The notes under the pieces: model-generated
What the model was told of the DNA's origin: nothing
The model's input: only the letters and a program-made list of their open reading frames with translations
The model's database searches: none
In this document: one piece after another, positions 47,547-57,972 of the stretch
How positions within the stretch are numbered: position 1 is the stretch's first letter
How the letters are laid out: every line of letters starts with the position of its first letter
NCBI RefSeq assembly: GCF_003626695.1
Contig: NZ_RBAH01000023.1
Coordinates: 62,001-126,000 of the forward strand
Direction of reading: 5' to 3'
Source: Paenibacillus ginsengarvi
GTDB lineage: Bacteria; Bacillota; Bacilli; Paenibacillales; NBRC-103111
Length of the DNA: 64,000 nucleotides
Made by a program: the position numbers and the translations under genes

Positions 47547-48839
47547 TTATCTGAAGTTTTTCAAGTTGTAGAACGATTGACGGCCTAAATATTTAGCAGT
47601 CGAGCCGAGCTGGTCTTCGATGCGAAGCAATTGGTTGTACTTCGCAACGCGGTCCGTACGCGACGGAGCGCCCGTCTTGATTTGACCGGCATTCGTAGCA
47701 ACGGCGATATCGGCGATCGTGCTGTCTTCGCTTTCGCCCGAACGGTGCGAAATAACGGCCGTGTAGCCTGCGCGCTGAGCCATTTCGATTGCGTCGAACG
47801 TTTCCGTCAAGGAACCGATTTGGTTCACCTTTACAAGGATCGAATTACCGATGTTTTGCTCAATACCTTGGGACAAACGAGTCGTGTTCGTCACGAACAA
47901 GTCGTCGCCGACGAGCTGAACTTTGCCGCCGAGCTTCTCGGTGAGCAGCTTCCAGCCGGCCCAGTCGTCTTCCGCACAGCCGTCTTCGATCGTGATGATC
48001 GGATATTTGTCCACCCAGGAAGCGAGGAAGTTTACGAACTCTTCCGACGTGTACGACTTGCCTTCGCCTTCCAGGTGATACTTGCCGTCTTTGTAAAACT
48101 CGGTCGAAGCGACGTCCATACCGAGGAACACGTCTACGCCCGGCTTGTAGCCTGCGCGCTCGATCGCGGAGATGATCGTTTGGATCGCCTCTTCGTTGGA
48201 GCTAAGGTTCGGCGCGAAGCCGCCTTCGTCGCCTACTGCGGTGTTAAGGCCTTTGTCTTTCAATACGGCTTTGAGGTTATGGAAAATTTCCGTACCCCAG
48301 CGGAGTGCTTCTTTGAACGAAGACGCGCCAACCGGAAGCACCATGAATTCTTGCACGTCGACGTTGTTGTCCGCATGAGCGCCGCCGTTGATGATGTTCA
48401 TCATCGGAACCGGAAGCTGCTTGGCGTTAAAGCCGCCGAGGTATACGTACAAAGGCACGTTCAGAGCGTCGGCCGCTGCGCGCGCTACTGCCATCGAAAC
48501 GGCGAGAATCGCGTTGGCTCCGAGCTTCGCTTTGTTCGGCGTACCGTCCAGAGCGATCATTTTATTGTCGATGGCGACTTGATCCAAAGCATCAAGGCCG
48601 ATAATTTCCGGTGCGATAATCGAATTGACGTTCTCAACCGCTTTGATAACGCCTTTGCCAAGGTAGCGGCCTTTGTCGCCATCGCGAAGCTCTACAGCTT
48701 CGTAAGCGCCGGTCGAAGCGCCGGATGGAACGATTGCATGGCCTTTAGCGCCGGACTCGAGGAATACTTCAACCTCTACGGTTGGATTGCCGCGGGAATC
48801 GAGCACTTCGCGTGCATAAACGTCGGAAATGATAGTCAT
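47547..48839 (-). CDS. eno: Enolase
   Basis: 430 aa from the ATG at 48839 (AAGGAG upstream). VYAREVLDSRGNPTVEVEV, GNSILVKVNQIGSLTE, AVISHRSGESEDSTIADIAV and the final Lys-rich loop identify enolase; catalytic Glu and Lys residues are in the usual blocks. It converts 2-phosphoglycerate to phosphoenolpyruvate. Last enzyme gene of the gapA operon here. Confidence 0.98.
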   Translation of the reverse strand: MTIISDVYAREVLDSRGNPTVEVEVFLESGAKGHAIVPSGASTGAYEAVELRDGDKGRYLGKGVIKAVENVNSIIAPEIIGLDALDQVAIDNKMIALDGTPNKAKLGANAILAVSMAVARAAADALNVPLYVYLGGFNAKQLPVPMMNIINGGAHADNNVDVQEFMVLPVGASSFKEALRWGTEIFHNLKAVLKDKGLNTAVGDEGGFAPNLSSNEEAIQTIISAIERAGYKPGVDVFLGMDVASTEFYKDGKYHLEGEGKSYTSEEFVNFLASWVDKYPIITIEDGCAEDDWAGWKLLTEKLGGKVQLVGDDLFVTNTTRLSQGIEQNIGNSILVKVNQIGSLTETFDAIEMAQRAGYTAVISHRSGESEDSTIADIAVATNAGQIKTGAPSRTDRVAKYNQLLRIEDQLGSTAKYLGRQSFYNLKNFR

Positions 48840-48913
48840 CGTTCGTGAACACTCCTTCATCGTTATAGATAAAATATGTGCTGTGCAAGCGGGGCAGAAG
48901 CAGTTGAAACCGT

Positions 48914-48940
48914 CCCGGTTGCGGAAATTCCGCGACCGGG
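48914..48940 (-). other. Stem-loop between gpmI and eno
   Basis: CCCGGTTGCGG (48914-48924) with CCGCGACCGGG (48930-48940), one mismatch, no T-run. Likely an mRNA processing or stability hairpin inside the operon. Confidence 0.5.
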
Positions 48941-48947
48941 AACCGGT

Positions 48948-50492
48948 TCACTTCCGGGAAGCGAGCAGCGTCGTCCCTGTCATCTCGCCCGGCTTCGCCA
49001 GCTGCAGCAAATCAAGAATCGTAGGCGCGATATCCGCCAAAATGCCATCGTTTCTTAGTGTAACAGATTTGTCCGTCACAATGAAAGGCACCGGATTCGT
49101 CGTATGGGCGGTAAATGGACGACCGTTCTCGTCGAACACCATATCGGCGTTGCCGTGATCGGCCGTAATGAGGACGACTCCGCCCTTGGCGAGTACCGCC
49201 TCCACCACTTTGCCCATGCATTCGTCCGTCGCTTCGACCGCCTTGATCGTAGGCTCCAGCATGCCGGAGTGGCCCACCATGTCGGGATTGGCGAAATTAA
49301 GGATGATAGCGTCGTGCTTCTCCGCCTCGATTTCCTTCACGGCCGCCTCTGCCACTTCGTAGGCGCTCATTTCCGGCTTCAAATCGTAGGTCGCGACTTT
49401 CGGCGAAGCGATCAGGACGCGCGTTTCGCCCGGCAGCTCGACATCGCGGCCGCCGCTGAAAAAGAATGTCACATGCGGATACTTTTCCGTTTCGGCGATG
49501 CGAAGCTGCTTCATGTTGTTCTGCACAAGCACCTCGCCGAGCGTATTATCGAGATTCTTCGGTTTATACGCAACGAAGCCGCCTACGGTTTCACTAAACA
49601 GCGTCAAACAAACAAAATGCAAGCCGTGCGGGCATTTCGGCCCCCGGTCGAAGCCGCGGAAGTCTTCATTCGTGAATACTTGCGAGAGCTGAATCGCCCG
49701 GTCCGGACGGAAGTTGAAGAAAACAACCGAATCGTCCGACTCGACGAGTCCAACCGGCTTGTCCGCTTCGTCCACGATAACCGTAGGCATGACGAATTCG
49801 TCGTATACCGACTTCTCGTACGATTCCGTAACCGCCTGGATCGGGTCCGTATACGACGGCCCATCCCCGTACACCATCGCGCGGTAAGACTTCTCCGTAC
49901 GTTCCCAGCGCTTGTCGCGGTCCATGGCGTAGTACCGGCCCTGCACCGTTGCGATCCGGCCTACGCCGATTTCGCGGATATGCGCCTGCAGCCGCTCGAT
50001 GTACCCTTTGGCGCTGTCCGGCGCGACGTCGCGGCCGTCCAGGAACGCATGAATGAACACTTCGCTGAGGCCTTCCTTTTTCGCCAGATCAAGCAGAGCC
50101 AGCAGGTGATCGATATGGCTGTGCACGCCGCCGTCGGAAAGAAGCCCGTACAGATGCAGCTTCTTCCCGTTTTCCTTGGCGTGACGAACGGCGCCGAGCA
50201 GCGTCTCGTTATCGTAAAAGTCTCCGTCGCGAATCGACTTCGTAATGCGCGTCAAGTCCTGATATACGACGCGCCCCGCTCCGATGTTCAGATGACCGAC
50301 CTCGGAGTTGCCCATCTGTCCTTCCGGAAGCCCGACCGCTTCGCCGCAAGCGACTAGCGTCGTGTTCGGGTACGTTGCCATGTAGCGGTCATAGTTCGGC
50401 TTGTTCGCCTGGGCGACGGCATTGCCCGCCGTCTCCCCGCGAAGGCCGAAGCCGTCCATAATGATAAGCGCAACCGGTTTAGGTCTGGACAT
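48948..50492 (-). CDS. gpmI: 2,3-bisphosphoglycerate-independent phosphoglycerate mutase
   Basis: 514 aa. LIIMDGFGL, MGNSEVGHLNIGAGRVVYQD (phosphoserine loop), FFFSGGRDVELPGE and VLITADHGNADMVFDENGRP hold the two Mn sites. Interconverts 3- and 2-phosphoglycerate. Starts one base before the tpiA stop region; tightly coupled operon. Confidence 0.98.
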   Translation of the reverse strand: MSRPKPVALIIMDGFGLRGETAGNAVAQANKPNYDRYMATYPNTTLVACGEAVGLPEGQMGNSEVGHLNIGAGRVVYQDLTRITKSIRDGDFYDNETLLGAVRHAKENGKKLHLYGLLSDGGVHSHIDHLLALLDLAKKEGLSEVFIHAFLDGRDVAPDSAKGYIERLQAHIREIGVGRIATVQGRYYAMDRDKRWERTEKSYRAMVYGDGPSYTDPIQAVTESYEKSVYDEFVMPTVIVDEADKPVGLVESDDSVVFFNFRPDRAIQLSQVFTNEDFRGFDRGPKCPHGLHFVCLTLFSETVGGFVAYKPKNLDNTLGEVLVQNNMKQLRIAETEKYPHVTFFFSGGRDVELPGETRVLIASPKVATYDLKPEMSAYEVAEAAVKEIEAEKHDAIILNFANPDMVGHSGMLEPTIKAVEATDECMGKVVEAVLAKGGVVLITADHGNADMVFDENGRPFTAHTTNPVPFIVTDKSVTLRNDGILADIAPTILDLLQLAKPGEMTGTTLLASRK

Positions 50493-51245
50493 TCAGCGCG
50501 CCCCCTCGACCAACGAGATGTAGGACGCCGGCTCCAGGCTGGCACCGCCCACAAGCGCGCCGTCGATGTCCGGGTGCTGCATGAACTCGCGGATGTTGTT
50601 CGGCTTGACGCTGCCGCCGTATTGAATGCGGACTTTGCCCGCCACATCCGAATTAAACTGAGCGGCGATGCGCTCGCGAATATAACCGATCACTTCGCCC
50701 GCATCTTCAGCCGTAGACGTTTTTCCCGTACCGATCGCCCAGATCGGCTCGTAGGCAACAACGACCTGCGCCGCTTGCGCTTCGGTCAAGCCTTGCAAAG
50801 CTGCTTCCGTTTGTACGCGGCATACGTCCTTCGTCTTGCCCGCTTCACGCTCTTCGAGCGATTCACCAACGCAGACGATCGGCAGCAAGCCGTGCTTGAA
50901 CGCGGCAAGAACCTTTTTATTTACGATCTCATCCGTCTCGGCGAAATAAGCGCGGCGCTCGGAGTGGCCGATAATCACATAATCGACGCCAATCTCCTTC
51001 AGCATAAGGCCGCTGATTTCTCCGGTGAACGCGCCGCTGTCTTCAAAATGGACGTTTTGCGCGCCGATTTTGAGCGAGGTGCCTTGAACCGCTTCGGTCA
51101 AAGCGGGCAAATTCGTGTACGGCGCGCAAATGACGCTCTCAACGCCGGCGACTTCCGCTTTGCCTTTTACGTCCTCGATGAATGCGACCGCTTCTTTTAC
51201 CGTTTTGAACATTTTCCAGTTGCCTGCGATAATGGGAGTTCTCAT
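50493..51245 (-). CDS. tpiA: Triosephosphate isomerase
   Basis: 250 aa from the ATG at 51245 (GGAGCGG upstream). IAGNWKMFK, the catalytic His in YVIIGHSERR and Glu in VVAYEPIWAIGTGKT are present. Converts dihydroxyacetone phosphate and glyceraldehyde 3-phosphate. Confidence 0.98.
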   Translation of the reverse strand: MRTPIIAGNWKMFKTVKEAVAFIEDVKGKAEVAGVESVICAPYTNLPALTEAVQGTSLKIGAQNVHFEDSGAFTGEISGLMLKEIGVDYVIIGHSERRAYFAETDEIVNKKVLAAFKHGLLPIVCVGESLEEREAGKTKDVCRVQTEAALQGLTEAQAAQVVVAYEPIWAIGTGKTSTAEDAGEVIGYIRERIAAQFNSDVAGKVRIQYGGSVKPNNIREFMQHPDIDGALVGGASLEPASYISLVEGAR

Positions 51246-51281
51246 CGTGTACGGATCCGCTCCTTTCAGCTTGTACATTCC

Positions 51282-52463
51282 TTATTTATCGTTCAAAGCA
51301 ACTACGCCCGGAAGCGCCTTGCCTTCCATAAACTCGAGCGAAGCCCCGCCGCCCGTGGAAATATGATCCATTTTATCGGCCAGATGGAACTTCTCGGCCG
51401 CCGCCGCGGAATCCCCGCCGCCAATGACCGTATAACCGCTTGTGGAGGCGCACGCTTCGGCGACCGCCTTCGTTCCGTTCAAGTAAGGGTTCAGTTCGAA
51501 CACGCCCATCGGTCCGTTCCAGACGACCAGCTTCGACTTCGCGATGACGTCCGCATACAGCGCGCGCGTTTTCGGCCCGATATCGAAGCCTTCCCAGTCG
51601 GCCGGAATTTCCGAGATCGGCACAACCTTCGTATTCGCATCGTTGCTGAAGTCGTCGCCGACGACGATGTCGACCGGCAGCATCAGGTTGCAGCCTTTTT
51701 CTTTTGCTTTCTTCAGAAACTGGAGCGTCAGATCAAGCTTCTCGTTGTCTACGAGCGATTTGCCGATTTCGTAGCCTTGCGCCTTCAGGAACGTGTACGA
51801 CAAGCCGCCCCCGATCAGCAGGTTATCGGCGATATTCAGCAGATGGTCGATGACGCCGATTTTGTCCTTCACCTTGGAGCCGCCTACGATCGCCGTAAAC
51901 GGACGCTCCGGATTGTTCAGCGCTTTGCCGAGCACTTCCAGCTCCTTCTCCATAAGAAGGCCCGATACGGCCGGCAAATGGTGCGCGATGCCTTCCGTGG
52001 AAGCATGGGCGCGATGAGCGGCGCCGAAAGCGTCGTTCACGTAAACGTCCGCGAGCGAGGCGAACTGCCCTGCCAGCTCCGGATCGTTCTTCTCTTCGCC
52101 CGCATAGAAGCGAACGTTTTCAAGCAGCAACACGTCGCCGGCCTTCAGAGCGTCAGCCTGCGCTTTGACTGCATCGCCGATCGCTTCGTCCGCCTTCGTT
52201 ACCGGCTTGCCGAGCAGCTCCGACAGACGGGCCGCAACCGGAGTCAGTCTCATTTCTTCGACGACTTGTCCCTTCGGACGGCCGAGATGGCTTGCCAAAA
52301 TAACCTTTGCGCCTTTCTCGATCAAATAACGGATCGTCGGCAGCGTTTCGCGAATGCGCGTATCGTCCGTAATGGCGCCGTTTTCGAGCGGTACGTTGAA
52401 GTCGACGCGAACGAACACTTTTTTGCCGGATACATCGATGTCCCGGACGCTTTTTTTGTTCAT
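51282..52463 (-). CDS. pgk: Phosphoglycerate kinase
   Basis: 393 aa. VFVRVDFNVPLENGAITDDT, the SHLGRPKG motif, PERPFTAIVGGSKVKDKI and the C-terminal VIGGGDSAAAAE nucleotide site are intact. Makes ATP from 1,3-bisphosphoglycerate. Follows gapA after a leader of about 150 nt with a hairpin. Confidence 0.98.
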   Translation of the reverse strand: MNKKSVRDIDVSGKKVFVRVDFNVPLENGAITDDTRIRETLPTIRYLIEKGAKVILASHLGRPKGQVVEEMRLTPVAARLSELLGKPVTKADEAIGDAVKAQADALKAGDVLLLENVRFYAGEEKNDPELAGQFASLADVYVNDAFGAAHRAHASTEGIAHHLPAVSGLLMEKELEVLGKALNNPERPFTAIVGGSKVKDKIGVIDHLLNIADNLLIGGGLSYTFLKAQGYEIGKSLVDNEKLDLTLQFLKKAKEKGCNLMLPVDIVVGDDFSNDANTKVVPISEIPADWEGFDIGPKTRALYADVIAKSKLVVWNGPMGVFELNPYLNGTKAVAEACASTSGYTVIGGGDSAAAAEKFHLADKMDHISTGGGASLEFMEGKALPGVVALNDK

Positions 52464-52565
52464 GCTTAGTTCCTCCTTAAAACGGGTGCTAGGATTGGCA
52501 TTCCGATCGGGATTCCAGAGCCTTACAGAGCGTCCTTCGGGCGTTATTGCAGCCTGAAAAACGCA

Positions 52566-52596
52566 GGGAAAGAGGAGAATCGCTTCTCCCCTTCCC
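52566..52596 (-). other. Stem-loop between gapA and pgk
   Basis: GGGAAAGAGGAGAA (52566-52579) pairs with TTCTCCCCTTCCC (52584-52596) with two mismatches around a 4-nt loop. No T-run. In Bacilli the cggR-gapA message is processed and stabilised by hairpins; this is a plausible equivalent. Confidence 0.5.
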
Positions 52597-52610
52597 GTCC
52601 TGCTATTCGA

Positions 52611-53618
<1,008 letters not shown>

Positions 53619-53702
53619 AGTAATTCCTCCTTGAGCTTATGAAATCGTTTATGTCAAGACAAGCCCGGGAGCCCGTCAAGATAACTGTTTCCTGATCGCG
53701 CC

Positions 53703-54725
53703 TTACACGTAACGCATCAGTTCGGTAGCGGCCGCTTCGTCGGTGACGAGCACGTCCTCATGGCCGAACTTCATCACGGCGGCAATCGCTTCGGCTTTGC
53801 TTTTTCCTCCGGCTACGGCGATCACAACCTCCGTCTTCTGGATGTCCTCGAGCCTAAGTCCAACTGTAGGCATCTTATGCACAACCTGGCCTGCGCGGTC
53901 AAAATAGTACCCGAACGCTTCCGCCAGCGCGCCCTGCTCCAACAGCTCTTCGATCGTCTGCTTGTCGACCTTCCGCCGCTTCGCCATAACCATCGCGTCG
54001 CCGATGCCGTGCACGACGATTCTAGCGCTCCGAATCACTTCTACCACTTCCAGTATGTTCGGATCTTGCATGAGAGATACATAGGCTTCCTCGCCCAGAT
54101 GATCGGGCACGTGCAGCAGCCGGTATTCGCCGCCCGTTTTTTTGGCCATGATCGAGGCGATCGAGTTCGCTTGCAGCTCTACGCTTTCGCCCAAGCCACC
54201 GCGCGCCGGCACGAACATATTGCCCTTCATATGAGCCGTCGGCGTCATATAGTTGGCCACTTCCGCCAGCGTGGACCCGCCCGCAAGAGCGATGACGTCG
54301 TCCTTGGAAGCGAATCTGCGCAGCTCCGAGGCTCCGACGCGGCCAAGCTCCTTCTTCGTCAGCTCCGACTGATCGCTGTCTCCCGGTACGATGACGACCC
54401 GCTTCAGCGAGAACCTGTCGCGCAGCGTGTCCTCCAAATACGAGAGTCCGAGCATTTCCTTCACGATCGGCTCCATGTCCTCCAGCAGCTTGCGTCCGGA
54501 TTCGCTGAGCTTCATTCCCGACGATTCGGTCACGAGCAGCCCTTGCTCCTTCAGAAAGTCGACCTCGGCTCGCAGCACCCGTTCGGTCAGCTCCAGATGA
54601 GCGGCGAGCGCACGCCGGCCAACCGTCCCCGTTGAGGAAATATGGTGCAGAATCGTATACCGCTTCTTCAGCACGTCGGTCAAATCCGGCAAAAGCCGCT
54701 TTTGAATATCTAATATTTGCCTCAT
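53703..54725 (-). CDS. cggR: Central glycolytic genes regulator CggR
   Basis: 340 aa, SorC/DeoR family: N-terminal winged helix (AAHLELTERVLRAEVDFLKE), sugar-binding domain with VIALAGGSTLAEVANYM and GKSKAEAIAAVMKFGHED. It represses the gapA operon when fructose-1,6-bisphosphate is low. Its operator lies just upstream. Confidence 0.96.
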   Translation of the reverse strand: MRQILDIQKRLLPDLTDVLKKRYTILHHISSTGTVGRRALAAHLELTERVLRAEVDFLKEQGLLVTESSGMKLSESGRKLLEDMEPIVKEMLGLSYLEDTLRDRFSLKRVVIVPGDSDQSELTKKELGRVGASELRRFASKDDVIALAGGSTLAEVANYMTPTAHMKGNMFVPARGGLGESVELQANSIASIMAKKTGGEYRLLHVPDHLGEEAYVSLMQDPNILEVVEVIRSARIVVHGIGDAMVMAKRRKVDKQTIEELLEQGALAEAFGYYFDRAGQVVHKMPTVGLRLEDIQKTEVVIAVAGGKSKAEAIAAVMKFGHEDVLVTDEAAATELMRYV

Positions 54726-54772
54726 CGACTACGGACACACTCCCGCAACCAGTTACTGCGGATGGTTATCGG

Positions 54773-54850
54773 GACATTTCAAGTCCCGCATATACATTTT
54801 ATGTCCCGCAAGCTCATTTTTATTATATGCATCTTTTTCTGAAAATGCAA
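54773..54850 (-). promoter_or_regulatory. cggR-gapA promoter and CggR operator
   Basis: Minus strand -35 TTGCAT (complement 54845-54850), 17 nt, -10 TATAAT (complement 54822-54827). The operator follows downstream: CGGGAC, 6 nt, TGTA, 4 nt, CGGGAC, 6 nt, TGTC (54773-54808), the tandem pattern known for B. subtilis CggR. Confidence 0.88.
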
Positions 54851-54949
54851 GGCGACTGGAGCGGCTTTTTGGCGCTTATACAAAATTTAACACCATTAAC
54901 GGCAATCGAGCCGTTTTGCCGGAAGCAAAAACTCATTTCAACAAAAAGC

Positions 54950-54978
54950 TTGCAATTCCCCCTATGCTTGTATATAAT
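54950..54978 (+). promoter_or_regulatory. tRNA-Arg promoter
   Basis: TTGCAA (54950-54955), 17 nt, TATAAT (54973-54978), about 43 nt before the tRNA. Consensus sigma-A promoter. Confidence 0.85.
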
Positions 54979-55020
54979 AAATTTTGCGTCTGAAATTAGA
55001 TGCAGCTAAGCTTCACACAT

Positions 55021-55092
55021 GCGCTCGTGGTCCAATGGATATGACGTAGGCCTCCGGAGCCTGAGATCAAGGTTCGATTCCTTGCGAGCGCG
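55021..55092 (+). tRNA. tRNA-Arg (anticodon CCG)
   Basis: Acceptor GCGCTCG (55021-55027) pairs with CGAGCGC (55085-55091), discriminator G. The anticodon loop CTCCGGA gives CCG, decoding CGG. T-loop TTCGATTC is present. The CCA end is not encoded. Confidence 0.95.
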
Positions 55093-55111
55093 CTTAAATA
55101 TGAACGAACCA

Positions 55112-55140
55112 AACGTCCCTTTCGGACGTTTTTTGTATTT
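55112..55140 (+). terminator. Intrinsic terminator after tRNA-Arg
   Basis: AACGTCC/GGACGTT stem around CTTTC followed by TTTTTGTATTT. Confidence 0.9.
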
Positions 55141-55207
55141 TATAGACGATTCGGGGACATACAGGATAATGGAAGCAAGAAACGAACCAAATTGCTCCGG
55201 AATTTGA

Positions 55208-55247
55208 TTTGACCTTTCTTGACCTTTGATTCGATTTGCGCTATGAT
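55208..55247 (+). promoter_or_regulatory. clpP promoter with CtsR box
   Basis: -35 TTGACC (55219-55224), 17 nt, -10 TATGAT (55242-55247). The tandem TTTGACC-TTTC-TTGACCTTT (55208-55227) is the CtsR heptad repeat and covers the -35 box, so clpP should be repressed by CtsR and induced by heat or protein stress. Confidence 0.88.
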
Positions 55248-55347
55248 AGGGATAGTTTCCCACCCTAAACTATACGCTAGGCCGATATTTCCGCCGCCCG
55301 AATATGGCGCGGAATATACGCATGAGCCAAAAGGAGGCTAATGTCCC

Positions 55348-55929
55348 ATGAGTTTTATTCCAATGGTAGTCGAACAGGACGCACGCGGCGAACGCGGGTA
55401 CGATATTTATTCCCGTCTTCTGAAGGATCGGATCATCTTCCTAGGAACGCCGGTTAACGATGCGGTTGCCAATGCCATCATCGCGCAAATGCTGTTCCTG
55501 GCCGCGCAAGACCCGGACAAAGACATCAGCCTGTACATCAACAGCCCCGGCGGTTCGATTACGGCCGGTATGGCCATATACGATACGATGCAGTTCATTA
55601 AGCCGGACGTCTCCACAATCTGCGTCGGCATGGCCGCTTCGATGGGAGCCTTCCTGCTCGCTGCCGGTGCGAAAGGCAAACGTTACGCGCTGCCGAACAG
55701 TGAAGTGATGATTCACCAGCCGCTCGGAGGAGCCGAAGGACAGGCAAGCGATATCGAGATTCGCGCCAAACGGATCATCAAGCTTCGTGAGAAGCTGAAC
55801 GGCATTTTGGCCGAGCGCAGCGGACAGCCGCTGGAGCGCGTCGACAAAGACACCGACCGCGATTACTTCATGAGTGCGGAAGAAGCGGTGGCATACGGCT
55901 TGGTCGACAAAGTCGTATCCAAAATTTAA
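55348..55929 (+). CDS. clpP: ATP-dependent Clp protease proteolytic subunit
   Basis: 193 aa; ATG at 55348, AAAGGAGG upstream. Catalytic Ser in GMAASMGAFLL, His in NSEVMIHQPLGG and Asp in KDTDRDYFMS. Forms the tetradecameric protease with ClpX/ClpC/ClpE. Confidence 0.98.
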   Translation: MSFIPMVVEQDARGERGYDIYSRLLKDRIIFLGTPVNDAVANAIIAQMLFLAAQDPDKDISLYINSPGGSITAGMAIYDTMQFIKPDVSTICVGMAASMGAFLLAAGAKGKRYALPNSEVMIHQPLGGAEGQASDIEIRAKRIIKLREKLNGILAERSGQPLERVDKDTDRDYFMSAEEAVAYGLVDKVVSKI

Positions 55930-55944
55930 TCGCCTAAACAACAA

Positions 55945-55985
55945 AACCGACCCGAGGCCATTTGACCTTGGATCGGTTTTTGGTT
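55945..55985 (+). terminator. Terminator of clpP
   Basis: AAACCGA.CC...GG.TCGGTTT hairpin followed by TTTTTGG. The convergent stalk-protein gene ends 14 nt further on. Confidence 0.7.
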
Positions 55986-55998
55986 TGCCCTCTCCCGA

Positions 55999-57783
55999 TT
56001 AATCGAGCGGGTAGAAAATCAGGTTCATCGGGAATGCCGAGCCGGCAGGCGGCGTAAATTCGATATCGAGCGAAGGCTCCGTGCCGGTCGTGCGCGCCAA
56101 AATCTGCACCGATTCGAATGCCGTAATGACGCCGGACGGCGGCGCCAGCACGAATTCGCCGTTAATTTTGAACGGACCCTTGAACGGGCCGCCGCGGGCT
56201 TGCAGCAATATCGCCATTTTGCGCGGCTTGTCCGAATGGATTTTGTATACGACGCCGTAGTTGCCGTCGTCCGTCACTTCCATTTTCGTAGTCGGATCGT
56301 AGCCTGTCTGCCAAGTATCGTATTCGTTATCGCCGAAAATGAGGCGCGTTGTCCGCTCAAACGAGCTTGCATCGATATCCCAGCGCTTTTCCGTAATCGG
56401 GAACGTCCCGCGAATATGCTGGTCTCTCGGAAGCTGCTTATACAGCAGCGGATATGTGGAGATCGGCGTTTCGATGCTCGCATCCATCGCCATGAAGGCG
56501 AACTCGACCGGGCCGTCCGTCTCGACGTCGTAAATGACGTTTACGCCTTGTCCGGGCAAAAAGTCCGGCATCTGCACATACAAGCGCGACTGGCCCGGCG
56601 GAACGATCAGATCGTCGTCGCGCTTGTCGCCGAGAAGAAACTCGACGGAAGCCTCGTGACCGATCAGATTCGCGTAGATCGACGGGTACACCTCGCCTTT
56701 ATTCGTCGTTTTGACGGTAACCGGCTTCGAGCCTTTATTCGTTGCCATAATAACGAACTGTACCTTTTCCTTCATGCCGTTAATATGGTCCGCGTACAGC
56801 CGCGCTTTCCCGTTAACCGTATCGGTGTACAATATGCCTTTTTCCTCGAACGTTTCCGGACTGTCGCTGACGAGCAGCTTGCGCGAGCGATCCTCGGTCA
56901 CTTTCTTGTCGAAAGCCGGCAAGTCGTTGAAATATGCATACACTTCCGTCCAGTTCGTTTTGATCAGCGATTGCAGCGGGTACGTATGCAGCTTGAAATC
57001 CATCGGAGAATCGTACATGACGTCTTTCGTCACTTCGATGTAACGGGAATACACATCGCTGACGAGTCCTCCGCCGTCCTTCACCTTCAGCTTGACCAAA
57101 TATTTGCCGGGGTAAAAGAACGCCTCCTCCTTGCCCTCCCATTCGTAGACAAGGCCTTCGGCGTCGGGATCGTAGCTGAGGTCGATATACTGGACCGGCT
57201 CGCCGATTTTGTAGACCGGCTTCCCAAACGTAAAGCGGGCCACCGGACGCGAGTTTCCTTTCTCGTCGACGCGTGACGGCGGTTTTTTCACGTATGTAAT
57301 TTCGAGCCTTTTCTGCTCGGCGTTAAACGTATACTTGGCTCCCAAAAAATCGAACAGCCAGCTTTCCTTCACCATCAGCTTGTCGTTAAACATGCGGGCG
57401 ACGGAGTCGAACACCAGATAAACGCCGTTAATGTACACGGCCTTGTTCTCCGCATCGACCTCGATTTTGGCTCGTGGAGTACCGATTTCGGTCCGCTTTG
57501 TCTTTGCATTAAACTTCACATCGATGCCCATCTGGTCGCCGAGAAACTTAATCGGCACGTACCGGGTATTTCCGTCCTTGAGCACCCCCGGCGTTTCCAA
57601 TTCCATCTTTTTGCCGTCGATGTACGCGACCGGCTCATCCAGCTTCAGCCATATTTCCATCGTGCTTGTCGAAACGGATGTGCCTGCACCCGAAGCGGAA
57701 GTGACGGAACCGACGATGAGCGCGAAAAATAGCGCGAAAACGGCCCATTTCTTGGGTCCTCTACTGCTCACTGCTCTCTCCAC
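55999..57783 (-). CDS. Secreted stalk-domain protein (copper amine oxidase N-terminal type)
   Basis: 594 aa; start either GTG at 57783 or at 57771. Signal peptide (WAVFALFFALIVGSVTSASG), then a copper amine oxidase N-like stalk domain (about 40-170: RYVPIKFLGDQMGIDVKFN, AVYINGVYLVFDS), a PKD-like domain (about 185-250, YDPDAEGLVYEWEGKE) and a large beta-rich C-terminal part. Typical of cell-surface proteins in Paenibacillus; function unknown. Confidence 0.85.
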   Translation of the reverse strand: MERAVSSRGPKKWAVFALFFALIVGSVTSASGAGTSVSTSTMEIWLKLDEPVAYIDGKKMELETPGVLKDGNTRYVPIKFLGDQMGIDVKFNAKTKRTEIGTPRAKIEVDAENKAVYINGVYLVFDSVARMFNDKLMVKESWLFDFLGAKYTFNAEQKRLEITYVKKPPSRVDEKGNSRPVARFTFGKPVYKIGEPVQYIDLSYDPDAEGLVYEWEGKEEAFFYPGKYLVKLKVKDGGGLVSDVYSRYIEVTKDVMYDSPMDFKLHTYPLQSLIKTNWTEVYAYFNDLPAFDKKVTEDRSRKLLVSDSPETFEEKGILYTDTVNGKARLYADHINGMKEKVQFVIMATNKGSKPVTVKTTNKGEVYPSIYANLIGHEASVEFLLGDKRDDDLIVPPGQSRLYVQMPDFLPGQGVNVIYDVETDGPVEFAFMAMDASIETPISTYPLLYKQLPRDQHIRGTFPITEKRWDIDASSFERTTRLIFGDNEYDTWQTGYDPTTKMEVTDDGNYGVVYKIHSDKPRKMAILLQARGGPFKGPFKINGEFVLAPPSGVITAFESVQILARTTGTEPSLDIEFTPPAGSAFPMNLIFYPLD

Positions 57784-57905
57784 TCTTTCTATATGTATCG
57801 TTGGGCTTGCCTAACATTAGACGCAAATTTCGGCAAAAGGTTGCATCATATAGACCTGCGTTTACGGCGCAGTTGTATTCCGGAAACAGAGCTTTCGGAA
57901 AACGC
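57784..57905. other. Leader of the stalk-protein gene
   Basis: No gene seen. Short intergenic region between the HPr terminator and the stalk-protein start. Confidence 0.4.
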
Positions 57906-57933
57906 AAAAAGCTTCCTCGTGAAAGGAAGCTTT
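57906..57933 (-). terminator. Terminator of the HPr-family gene
   Basis: Minus strand AAAGCTTCC/GGAAGCTTT (9 bp) followed by TTGCGTTTT. Confidence 0.85.
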
Positions 57934-57972
57934 CGGTATGGACGAGCGTTTATCGCAGGCGATAAGCCGCTC

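Noticed and set aside
50574..52469. Plus-strand ORF of 631 codons opposite tpiA and pgk
   Set aside because: It is a frame shadow of two certain glycolytic genes in GC-biased DNA; its product is Arg/His/Phe-rich without domains and it has no ribosome site.
55085..55100. tRNA-Arg 3' end as a second attachment site, because it is followed by CTTAA like ssrA
   Set aside because: No integrase or foreign DNA follows; a normal terminator and clpP lie directly downstream.
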